Positions 34,968-42,649 of a DNA stretch of 64,000 bases are shown here, piece by piece; position 1 is the first letter of the stretch, and every line of letters begins with the position of its first letter. Source of the DNA: Arthrobacter sp. SW1 (GTDB lineage Bacteria > Actinomycetota > Actinomycetes > Actinomycetales > Micrococcaceae); contig NZ_MJLT01000007.1 in the NCBI RefSeq assembly GCF_001766675.1, positions 17,169 through 81,168 on the forward strand, written 5' to 3'. The notes under the pieces were generated by a model, which saw only the letters and a program-made list of their open reading frames with translations, was not told the DNA's origin and did no database searches. A program made the translations under genes and the position numbers.

Positions 34968-36608
34968 CTAGCCGCGCCGCGGAGGCGGCAGCACAGTGTT
35001 TGAATCGACGCCGTTTGAATCGGCGCTGCTTGAAGCGGCACCGTTTGAATCGACACCGTCCGCATCGTCGGCGGCGGAGGCGCCGCCGTCGCTCTTTCCG
35101 GAATCCTTGCCTTTACCGGGACCCTTGCCCTGCTCCGGCCAGCTGCGCAGGCGGCCCGGGTCCACGGTGTCCGCGCGGTGGGCCCGGCGGGTGCGGGGCG
35201 CGGCGCGCCGGTGGGCTTCGGCGAAGCGGTCCGGCAGGGCGTTCAGCGCGACGCCGAGGATGCGGCTGTCCACGGCCCTCAAGTTGCCGATCGCCGCGGC
35301 AAGCACCTGCCGGGTGACCTTCTCGTGCCGCACCACCAGCACCACGCCGTCGGCCAGGGAACCCATCACGGCGCCGTCGCTCAGCGGCTGCAGGGCGGTG
35401 GCATCAATGACGATCCGGCTGTACCTCTCCTTGAGCGCCTCCAGGACCCGGGGCGTCAATTTGCTGCCCAGCAGTTCAGTGGGCTGCATCGGCACCGTGC
35501 CCGCACCGATGCAGTGCAAGCCCTCGAAGGACGTGTGCTGGATGACCTTGTCGAGGGGAAGCTGGCCGGAGAGCACATTGGACAGGCCCGTGGTCTTCGC
35601 CAGGCCGATTTCGAGGGCCAGCTGCGGGTGCCGGAGGTCGGTCTCGAGCAGCAGCACGGTGTGCCCCGACTCGGCCCAAGCCTTCGCCAGCAGCAGGGCC
35701 GCCGTCGACTTCCCCTCCCCGGCCGTTGCGGATGTGACGGTGACGGCCTGCAGCCGCTGGGCCTGGAACATTTCAGCCCCGGACAGGTGGTCCACGTTGG
35801 TGCGGAGCCGGCGGCCGGCCTCATCCACCAGGGAGTCCGGCCTGCGGCGCAGCAAACGGCCAAGGCTGCGCGCCGTGGAGGAGTACGGGATGCGGGCCAG
35901 CAGGGGCAGTCCGGTGGCGGTTTCCACCTGTTCGGGAGTGCGCAGGGAGTGGTCCATCAGGCGGCGGCCGACGGCGATGCCGATGCCCACCGCCACGCCC
36001 AGGAGCAGGCCCAGGCCCAGGTTCAGGCCCACCCGCGGCGCCACGGGGGCGTCCTCCGGCGTAGGCCCGGAAACCACCTTGAGGACGGTCTGGGATGAAC
36101 CTTCGGGCCGGCGGCCCTCTTCGAGCTCGTTCACGGCGGGGCCGAAGTTCTTCGCAATGGCCGATGCTGTAGCCACGGCCTGGCTGGCGTCCGGCATGGT
36201 CACGACGACGGTGAGCAGCAAGGTGTCCCGGTCGCTGGACGCGCTGATGCTCTCCTGCGCCTGGGTACCGTCCAGTCCGATTCCGCTGTCCTTCAGCAGG
36301 CGGTCCACGAAAAGGTCGTTCTTCACCAGGGCTGCATAGGTGGCGATGCGTCCGCGGGACAGCTCATCGGACTGCAGGGCGGATTGGCCGGTGACCGGCG
36401 GCGATACCACCAGGAACCGCACGGTGCTTTGGTACTGCGGCGGCATGTTGTCCGTGACCACCCAGGCAGCACCCAAACCGGCCACAGCACACAGCAGAAC
36501 AATCCACCAGCCGCGTGCGATCGCGCGGAGATACTCTGACAGTTCCAAAACGCCGCCCCCAGGTAGCCTCCAGGACATTTCCGTTGTTCGGTCGTGCCCG
36601 GGCCGCAT
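34968..36608 (-). CDS. Wzz/Wzc-like polysaccharide co-polymerase with ParA-type ATPase domain
   Basis: The 546-residue protein has a Wzz domain (about 15-240) with two flanking membrane helices (WWIVLLCAVAGLGAAW; LGLLLGVAVGIGIAV) and a cytoplasmic BY-kinase-like ATPase domain. Walker A is TSATAGEGKST near residue 295 and Walker A' is LLETDLRHPQ. Such proteins control polymer length and export. BY-kinases end in a tyrosine cluster; here the tail (about 470-546) has none and is instead Gly/Lys/Asp/Ser-rich with a five-residue repeat. The start is uncertain: ATG 36608, ATG 36578 or the TTG at the LELSEYLRAI segment are all possible. Confidence 0.83.
   Translation of the reverse strand: MRPGHDRTTEMSWRLPGGGVLELSEYLRAIARGWWIVLLCAVAGLGAAWVVTDNMPPQYQSTVRFLVVSPPVTGQSALQSDELSRGRIATYAALVKNDLFVDRLLKDSGIGLDGTQAQESISASSDRDTLLLTVVVTMPDASQAVATASAIAKNFGPAVNELEEGRRPEGSSQTVLKVVSGPTPEDAPVAPRVGLNLGLGLLLGVAVGIGIAVGRRLMDHSLRTPEQVETATGLPLLARIPYSSTARSLGRLLRRRPDSLVDEAGRRLRTNVDHLSGAEMFQAQRLQAVTVTSATAGEGKSTAALLLAKAWAESGHTVLLLETDLRHPQLALEIGLAKTTGLSNVLSGQLPLDKVIQHTSFEGLHCIGAGTVPMQPTELLGSKLTPRVLEALKERYSRIVIDATALQPLSDGAVMGSLADGVVLVVRHEKVTRQVLAAAIGNLRAVDSRILGVALNALPDRFAEAHRRAAPRTRRAHRADTVDPGRLRSWPEQGKGPGKGKDSGKSDGGASAADDADGVDSNGAASSSADSNGVDSNTVLPPPRRG
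34998..35072. repeat. Five 15-bp tandem units in the Wzc-like gene
   Basis: Units such as GTTTGAATCGACGCC run from 34998 to 35057 (four clear copies) with a degenerate fifth to 35072. They encode a pentapeptide of the type GVDSN on the minus strand, forming the C-terminal tail where BY-kinases usually carry tyrosines. Confidence 0.8.
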
Positions 36609-36790
36609 TGTCTGTTCGCACCATTATTGAACGCCCGGCGCCGCTGCGGAAGGCTTCCGGGCAGCACCGTTCCGTGCCCGGCGTCCGGGGTTCTCCGTGC
36701 CCGCCGTCCGGCGCTCCGAAGCGCTGGCAAAAGCCCTGCTGCGGACCTAAGCTTCTGCTACCACGGGCGGATCTTGCGGACAGGAGAAAA

Positions 36791-37972
36791 GTGCGCAATC
36801 CCCAACCCCGGACCTCCGTTGTGGTGGCCCATCCGAGCGCCGATCTCTACGGTTCGGACCGTGTCCTCCTGGAGACGGTCGACGGCCTGCTGCGCCACGG
36901 CGCCCGCGTGCTGGTCACCGTTCCGGGCCCGGGCCCCTTGGTGCCCGCCTTGCAGCAGCGCGGAGTGAACGTGGTGTACTGCCCGACGCCGGTGCTCCGG
37001 AAGAGCTTCCTCTCCCCGATGGGATTGCTGCGGCTTGCCGTGGCCGGCGTCCGTGGCGGGTTCGCCGGAGCCGGGCTGCTGCGTGGCAGCCGTCCGGACG
37101 TCCTCCTGGCGAATACCATCACCGTGCCGCTCTGGACCGTCCTGGCCAGGTTGTTCCGGATTCCCGTCCTGACCCATGTGCACGAGGCCGAATCCAGCGC
37201 CTCCCCCGCCCTTCGCGCAGCCCTTGCCCTTCCCCTGCTGCTGTCCACGGACATCGTCACCAACAGCACTTTCAGCGCCGAGACCCTCGGCGCCTCCCTG
37301 CCGCGGCTGCGTGGCCGCGCCACAGTGGTGTGGAACGGCGTTCCCGGGCCTGCCGCCGTCGTGCCCGCACGGAAGTCCCTCGACGGCGGACTCAACATCG
37401 CCTATCTCGGCCGGTTGTCCCACCGCAAGGGCGTGGACGTGGCCGTCGACGCGGTCGTGCAGCTCCGCGCCCGCGGTATTTCCGCCAGCCTGGCCCTGGT
37501 GGGGGCGGTCTTTCCCGGCAACGAGGCCTACGAAGAACAGCTCCGGACCCAGGTGGCGCAGGCCGGGGCCGCGGACTTCGTCACCTTCCACGGCTTCCAG
37601 CAGGACGTCTGGCCCTACCTCGCGGCGGCCGATGTGGCGGTGGTCCCGTCCCGCCTGGATGAACCGTTCGGCAACACCGCCGTCGAAGCACTCCTCGCGG
37701 CCCGCCCGGTGGTCGCCAGCAACACCTCCGGGCTGCGGGAGGCGGCCGGCGGCTATGGCGCGTCCTGCTTCGTCGAGCCCGGCAACGCCACCGCCCTCGC
37801 GGAAGCACTGACCGGCATCCGGGAGTCCTGGCCCCGGTACCGGGAGCTGGCCGAGGCCGATGCGATCCGGGCCCGCGAGCGCCACAGCCCCGCAGCCTAC
37901 GGGGACAATATGGCCCGCCAGGTATCCGACGTCGCCGCCCGCGGGAGCGGGAAGCGGGACGGGAACAGCTGA
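36791..37972 (+). CDS. Glycosyltransferase family 4
   Basis: The 393-residue GT-B enzyme has a Rossmann N-terminal domain (VVVAHPSADLYGSDRVLLE) and the GT4 donor domain with IAYLGRLSHRKGVDVAV near residue 205 and VVPSRLDEPFGNTAVEAL near 290, whose glutamates bind the nucleotide sugar. I chose GTG 36791 because AGGAG lies four bases upstream; the frame is open further up without a ribosome site. It heads a plus-strand set with the flippase and a GT2 gene, divergent from the Wzc-like gene over 182 bp. Donor and acceptor are not known. Confidence 0.86.
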   Translation: MRNPQPRTSVVVAHPSADLYGSDRVLLETVDGLLRHGARVLVTVPGPGPLVPALQQRGVNVVYCPTPVLRKSFLSPMGLLRLAVAGVRGGFAGAGLLRGSRPDVLLANTITVPLWTVLARLFRIPVLTHVHEAESSASPALRAALALPLLLSTDIVTNSTFSAETLGASLPRLRGRATVVWNGVPGPAAVVPARKSLDGGLNIAYLGRLSHRKGVDVAVDAVVQLRARGISASLALVGAVFPGNEAYEEQLRTQVAQAGAADFVTFHGFQQDVWPYLAAADVAVVPSRLDEPFGNTAVEALLAARPVVASNTSGLREAAGGYGASCFVEPGNATALAEALTGIRESWPRYRELAEADAIRARERHSPAAYGDNMARQVSDVAARGSGKRDGNS

Positions 37973-37977
37973 GCGCC

Positions 37978-39480
37978 GTGGGGAAGCAAGCAGCGCACAA
38001 GCAAGCAGCATTCGCCGGCAGGACCGCCGTCAGCGGGGTCCGGTGGAGCTTGTCGGCGGTGCTGGCGCGGCAGGGCTTCCAGATGCTGTGCGCCATTGTC
38101 CTGGCCCGGATCCTGGGGCCGGAGAGCTACGGCATCATTTCGGCGGCGATGGTCTACACCACCTTCGCGGCCCTGTTCCTGGACCAGGGACTGTCTTCGG
38201 CGCTGATCCAGCGCCCGGAACTCGGCCGCCGTGCCGCCGGCGCCACCGCAACGGTAAACCTGCTGTTCGCGGTCCTGGTGGGCGGCGCCACCGTGCTGCT
38301 TGCCCCCTGGGCCGGGGACTTCTTCCACGCTCCCGGCGTCACGGCCCTGCTCCTGCCGTTGGCTGCGGCCATCCCGCTCAAAGGCCTTGCCATCACCCCG
38401 CGCGCCATGCTGTCCCGCGATCTGATGCTCCGGCCGGTGGCGCGGGCGGACATCCTCGCCGCTGCCGCGGGCGCGACGGCGGGAATCACCGCGGCGCTGC
38501 TGGGCGCGGGATACTTCGCGCTCGCCTACCAGGTGCTCACCACGGACGCGCTCACGGCGGCCCTGCTGCTGGCGGCGTCCCGCGGCCCTTGGCCTAATCT
38601 GCACCTGCGCGAGGTGGGCCCGCTGCTGTCCTTCAGCCTGAGCGTGTTCTTCACCGATTTCCTTGCCTACTTTTCGCGCAATGTGGACAACATCCTGGTG
38701 GGCCGCTTCCTGGGCGTGGTGCCCCTTTCGCTGTACAGCATGGCCTACAGGATCATGGTGGTCCCGGTGCAATTGGTGGGCCAGACCGTCAACCGGGTGA
38801 TGTTTCCGGCGTTCTCCCGGGCCGCGGGGGACGCTGCGCTGGTGGCGGCGCATCTGTCCCGCGCCATGCACATCCTGGCCATGTCCGTGGTTCCCCTGAT
38901 GGCGTTGGTGGCGTGCGCGGCACCGGGGCTGGTCCAGGTGGTCCTCGGCGATGCCTGGCTGCCGGCGGCGCCCTTGGTCAGCGTCCTGGCGGTAGGCGGT
39001 GCCCGGGAAACCATCTTCTACATCACGCCTTCGCTCATGAAGGGCCTGGGCAAAGGAAAGCTGATCGTCCGTTACGAGATCACGGCCGCGCTGGTCCAGG
39101 TGGGCGGGATCGTCATCGGCCTGCAGTTCGGGCTGTTCTGGGTGGCGTTCGGGCTGGTGGCGGCCGGGTTCGTGCTGACGCCGGTACTGCTGCTCCTGCA
39201 GTCCAGGCTGGCCGGCCTTGGTGTACGGAAGCAACTCGGCGTGATCCTGCCGGCGGTGCACGCGGCGCTGTGGGCCTCGGCCGCCTACCTTGCGCTGGGC
39301 CTGGCACCGCTGCTGCCCGTAGTGCAACTGGCCCTGGGGCTTCCGCTCTTTGCGGCCGTGCATGCCGCGGCGTTGTTCCTGTTCCACCGCAGCCACTTGA
39401 AGCTGTTCATCTCCCAGGCCAGGACCCTGTTCTCCCGGCAGGAAAACCACGCCGCTGATCCCGCCAAGGAGGAAGCATGA
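37978..39480 (+). CDS. Wzx-like lipid-linked oligosaccharide flippase
   Basis: The 500-residue protein of the MOP/PST superfamily has about twelve to fourteen hydrophobic helices. Typical segments are VSGVRWSLSAVLARQGFQM near the start, ARILGPESYGIISAAMV, and AYRIMVVPVQLVGQTVNRV in the middle. It resembles the WzxC/colanic-acid type of transporter that moves undecaprenyl-linked units across the membrane. GTG 37978 is the start, 5 bp after the GT4 stop. The stop overlaps the GT2 start (ATGA). Confidence 0.87.
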   Translation: MGKQAAHKQAAFAGRTAVSGVRWSLSAVLARQGFQMLCAIVLARILGPESYGIISAAMVYTTFAALFLDQGLSSALIQRPELGRRAAGATATVNLLFAVLVGGATVLLAPWAGDFFHAPGVTALLLPLAAAIPLKGLAITPRAMLSRDLMLRPVARADILAAAAGATAGITAALLGAGYFALAYQVLTTDALTAALLLAASRGPWPNLHLREVGPLLSFSLSVFFTDFLAYFSRNVDNILVGRFLGVVPLSLYSMAYRIMVVPVQLVGQTVNRVMFPAFSRAAGDAALVAAHLSRAMHILAMSVVPLMALVACAAPGLVQVVLGDAWLPAAPLVSVLAVGGARETIFYITPSLMKGLGKGKLIVRYEITAALVQVGGIVIGLQFGLFWVAFGLVAAGFVLTPVLLLLQSRLAGLGVRKQLGVILPAVHAALWASAAYLALGLAPLLPVVQLALGLPLFAAVHAAALFLFHRSHLKLFISQARTLFSRQENHAADPAKEEA

Positions 39481-40400
39481 TCGCAGGATCCACGGTGATT
39501 GCCGTCCTGACCTACAAGCGCCCCGAGGACATCGCGCTCGCCATCCCCCGGCTGCAGGAACAGCTCGATACGGTCGGGGGCCCGGCGTCCGTGCTGGTGG
39601 TGGACAACGATCCCGCCGGCAGCGCCCGGGCCACGGTCGAGGGCTTCGCATCCCCCCGCATCAGGTATGTCCATGAGCCCCGCCCCGGCATCGCCGCCGC
39701 CCGCAACCGCGCCTTGGCCGAGTCCGCGGGCGACTCCGTGCTGGTGTTCATCGACGACGACGAGGTTCCCACGCCGGACTGGCTCCGTACCCTCCTGACC
39801 CTGCACCGCGAAACGGCCGCGGCCGCCGTCGTCGGCCCGGTGGTAAGCGAATACGCCCGGACGCCGGAACGCTGGATCCAGGAAGGCCGGTTCTTCGACC
39901 GGCGCCGGCTCAGGACGGGTACGCGGCTCACCGTTGCGGCCACCAACAACCTGCTGCTGGACCTCGCGCAGATCCGGGCCCTGGGGCTGGCCTTTGACGA
40001 GCGTTTCGGCCTCAGCGGCGGTTCGGACACGCTCTTCACCCGGAAGCTGGCCAGGCTCGGCGGCCTCATGCTGTGGTGCGACGAAGCAGCCGTGATCGAC
40101 CGCGTCCCCGAGTCCCGGCTCACCCGCAGCTGGGTGCTGCGGCGGGCCCTGCGCAGCGGCAACTCCGCTGCCCGCGTGAGCCTGGAGCTCGCGGAAAACA
40201 CCGCTGAGAAGGTCCTGGTACGCGCCCGGCACCTGGCCTCCGGGACGGTGCGGATCGCCGGCGGCGGGGCCCGGCTGCTGGCAGGAGCGGTCACCGGGTC
40301 CATGTCCCTGCGGGCGCGCGGCCTGCGGACCATCGCCCGCGGCACCGGCATGGCCTCCGGCGCCTTCGGCTACGTGTACAGCGAGTACAAACGGAAGTAG
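39477..40400 (+). CDS. Glycosyltransferase family 2
   Basis: A 307-residue GT-A enzyme. The N-terminal strand VIAVLTYKRPEDIALAI and the metal/nucleotide motif VFIDDDEVPTPDWL near residue 98 define the family. A cluster of basic residues follows about residue 210, with an amphipathic or membrane-associated C-terminal helix ending in KRK. It overlaps the flippase gene by 4 nt and converges on the acyltransferase gene with a 4-bp gap. The sugar transferred is unknown. Confidence 0.87.
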   Translation: MIAGSTVIAVLTYKRPEDIALAIPRLQEQLDTVGGPASVLVVDNDPAGSARATVEGFASPRIRYVHEPRPGIAAARNRALAESAGDSVLVFIDDDEVPTPDWLRTLLTLHRETAAAAVVGPVVSEYARTPERWIQEGRFFDRRRLRTGTRLTVAATNNLLLDLAQIRALGLAFDERFGLSGGSDTLFTRKLARLGGLMLWCDEAAVIDRVPESRLTRSWVLRRALRSGNSAARVSLELAENTAEKVLVRARHLASGTVRIAGGGARLLAGAVTGSMSLRARGLRTIARGTGMASGAFGYVYSEYKRK

Positions 40401-40404
40401 CAGT

Positions 40405-40983
40405 TCAGGGGCTGCCGGGAAGCTGCCGCTGCCGCACCACGCGTGCGGGCGCCCCGACCGCGATGCTGTTGTCCGGGATCCGGCTGCGGACCACGCTGTT
40501 CGCCCCGATCACGACGCCGGAGCCCAGTTCGGTGCCGGAGATCAGGGCCGCGCCGCGGCCCACCCAGCTGTTGTCGCCGATGCGGATCGGCTTGCTGCGC
40601 AGGGGCGCCGTGCTGATGAGTCCGGCAGCATCCACGCCGTGGTCGGAATCCCGGATGGAGCTGAGCTCGGCGATCTGGCAGTCGGCGCCGATCTCGATCC
40701 GTTCGCCGGCACCGATGATCACGTAGTGCATGAGCTTGCTCCGGTCCCCCACGCTGAAGACGGCTCCAGGACGGATGTCCAGGATGACGCCCTCGCCCAG
40801 GTAGACGCCGTCCCCGATGGACCACCCCCGATGCGGCAGGTGGCGTAGCCTCAGCCTGCTGTCCGCCAGGATGCCGTGGCCGGCCGAACCACCCCACAGG
40901 CGCACCCAGGCCGCGAAGACTTCTCCCCGGAGCCGGCGCCGCCAGCGCCGTACCTTTGCTATTGCCCTCCTGGCGAAAGCCAC
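40405..40983 (-). CDS. Hexapeptide-repeat acyltransferase
   Basis: The 192-residue protein has left-handed beta-helix hexapeptide repeats throughout (for example IGDGVYLGEGVILD, IGAGERIEIGADCQI, IGDNSWVGRGAALI, LGSGVVIGANSVV). A DSDHG histidine near residue 110 is in the place of the catalytic His in these enzymes. Family members O-acetylate sugars, which fits the surrounding polysaccharide genes. I chose GTG 40983 because GGGAGG precedes it by five bases; the frame is open to 41130, but the extra sequence lacks a ribosome site. Confidence 0.82.
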   Translation of the reverse strand: MAFARRAIAKVRRWRRRLRGEVFAAWVRLWGGSAGHGILADSRLRLRHLPHRGWSIGDGVYLGEGVILDIRPGAVFSVGDRSKLMHYVIIGAGERIEIGADCQIAELSSIRDSDHGVDAAGLISTAPLRSKPIRIGDNSWVGRGAALISGTELGSGVVIGANSVVRSRIPDNSIAVGAPARVVRQRQLPGSP

Positions 40984-41601
40984 CCGGACCTCCCTGCCTG
41001 CACCCGCGCCGTGAACCCCACCATAAGCCCCGCGCCGTGAGGCAGGCCACAGCTCAGCAAGCTGAGGGCTTGCTGTCTCCGAAAGACTTTTATAACGATT
41101 TCCCCGCAGCGCTGCTTCGCTGGACGCCACCGCGGAATGACGCGGATTATCCCGGCGTGTCGCCCTTCTGACCAGACTCCGTTACCAAGTCGAAACCATT
41201 ACGCGCGGGTAGCTATGCGCCGTTATCAATTTGCAACAAAAACGGCGGCTCCACTACGGTTGGTTTCCGCAACCATCCGGCCAAAGCCCGCCGCGATGCC
41301 TGACGCCCACCCGCTGCCGGACCGGTTCCACGGAGCCAGTGCCGCACGCCGGGTCCCGGAAGCATCGACCCCGGCTCCAGTAGTTCCCTTCCCGTCACCC
41401 GGGGTGCCTCTGCCACCTCCCGCGGTCTTCCGGGAAAATCCGCCGGCACCGACACGCTCGCGTTGCATTGCCTGGACCGCGCAGCCACATAACCTGCAAC
41501 GGCCAGTGCTCCACAAGCCCGGGTCTTTTCCGGGGTACCACGGCCGCTGGGGAGCCGTGGTCCTCCGGGATGCCCGACCACTTCAAAGAAGGAACGAACT
41601 T
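40984..41601. other. 618-bp intergenic region with candidate promoters and hairpins
   Basis: The space separates divergent genes. It holds an 8-bp hairpin (41056-41063 with 41069-41076), a possible promoter TTGCTG / TATAAC (41071-41097, 15-bp spacer), a better one TTGCAA / TACGGT (41231-41260, 18-bp spacer) and a perfect 7-bp stem (41538-41544 with 41554-41560) close to the beta-helix gene. The leader of that gene would be over 300 nt. No known riboswitch class was recognised in it. Confidence 0.5.
41231..41260 (+). promoter_or_regulatory. Candidate promoter for the beta-helix protein gene
   Basis: TTGCAA (41231-41236) and TACGGT (41255-41260) are 18 bp apart and lie in one of the few AT-rich patches of the window. 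Transcription from here would give a leader of about 335 nt before the TTG start at 41602. Confidence 0.4.
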
Positions 41602-42636
41602 TTGAAGCAAAGCATTGAACTGTCCCGCCGCAAGGCCCTCGGTCTCGGCGCCGCAGGCGTCGTAGGTGCCGTTGCCGCGGGCTACGCCACCGCTGCACCT
41701 GCCACAGCAGCCGTCCGCGCGGACCTGATCCCCGGAACGTACAAGCCCACCAGCCTGACCACCGGCGTCATCACCGGCACGGTCCTCAAGCCGTACAACA
41801 CCAGCTACGCGGACCTCGTCATCACCCGGGACGGCACCGTCCTGGAAAACCTGGACATCTACGGCGACATCAAGGTCCGCGCCCGCAACGTCGTCATCCG
41901 CAACTGCCGCCTGCGCGGCGGTAAGCACATCCCGTCGTCGAACACCGGCGTCGTGGACGCCAACAGCGCGTACTGCTACAACCTGCTGGTCCAGGACTGC
42001 ACCATCATCCCGGACCGCCCCTCCTACTACCGGGACGGCATCGTGGGCCATGAGTTCACTGCCCGCCGCAACACGATCATGCGCAGCAACGACGGGATCG
42101 GCGTCTTCAACCGCCCGGGCGGCTCCGTGTACGCCAACGTGGTGATCGAGGGCAACCTCATCAAGGAGCTCACCTACTGGAGCAACGACCCCGCGCACAG
42201 CGACGGCACCCACAATGACGGCATCCAGGTCCAGGGCGGCCAGAACATCCGGATCGTCGGCAACACCGTGATCGGTTCCATCGTGACCGGCGCGGGCAGC
42301 GCCCCCAGCCCGCGCGGCACCCACGGCGGCTGCACCATCATGCTGCAGCAGAACGTCGCCAAGCTGGCCAATGTGCTCGTGGAGCGCAACTGGGTGGATG
42401 ACGGCCAGACGTCCATCAACATCGCCGTTGGCAGCAAGTACGCGGACATCGTGGTGACCGTCCAGAAGAACTTCCTGGGCCGGAACCAGTTCGATTTCGG
42501 CAACGGATCGAAGTACCCCATCCGCATCATCAGCCGTTCGCGCAGCAAGGTCTCGGGCCTGTTCACCAACCGTTGGGAAGACAACAACGTGTACCTCGCC
42601 GAAGGCCGCAACCTCGGCATCCGCTACGACAGCTAA
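41602..42636 (+). CDS. Secreted right-handed beta-helix protein
   Basis: The 344-residue protein starts with a Tat-like signal (SRRKALGLGAAG, then an Ala-rich core and ATAAVRA cleavage region). The mature part repeats short strands typical of parallel beta-helices (NVVIRNCRLRGG, YNLLVQDCTIIP, VVIEGNLIKELTY, IRIVGNTVIGS). The fold is shared by pectate lyases and polysaccharide depolymerases. No catalytic set was identified, so a structural or lyase role cannot be told apart. Start is TTG 41602, supported by GAAGGA eight bases upstream and by the signal peptide. It converges on a PKD gene with 13 bp between. Confidence 0.8.
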   Translation: MKQSIELSRRKALGLGAAGVVGAVAAGYATAAPATAAVRADLIPGTYKPTSLTTGVITGTVLKPYNTSYADLVITRDGTVLENLDIYGDIKVRARNVVIRNCRLRGGKHIPSSNTGVVDANSAYCYNLLVQDCTIIPDRPSYYRDGIVGHEFTARRNTIMRSNDGIGVFNRPGGSVYANVVIEGNLIKELTYWSNDPAHSDGTHNDGIQVQGGQNIRIVGNTVIGSIVTGAGSAPSPRGTHGGCTIMLQQNVAKLANVLVERNWVDDGQTSINIAVGSKYADIVVTVQKNFLGRNQFDFGNGSKYPIRIISRSRSKVSGLFTNRWEDNNVYLAEGRNLGIRYDS

Positions 42637-42649
42637 AGGATCCGGCCTG

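Noticed and set aside
41267..41601. Known riboswitch (c-di-AMP, c-di-GMP or cobalamin type) in the beta-helix leader
   Set aside because: I looked for the conserved cores of these classes and did not find a convincing match; only an ordinary hairpin is visible.
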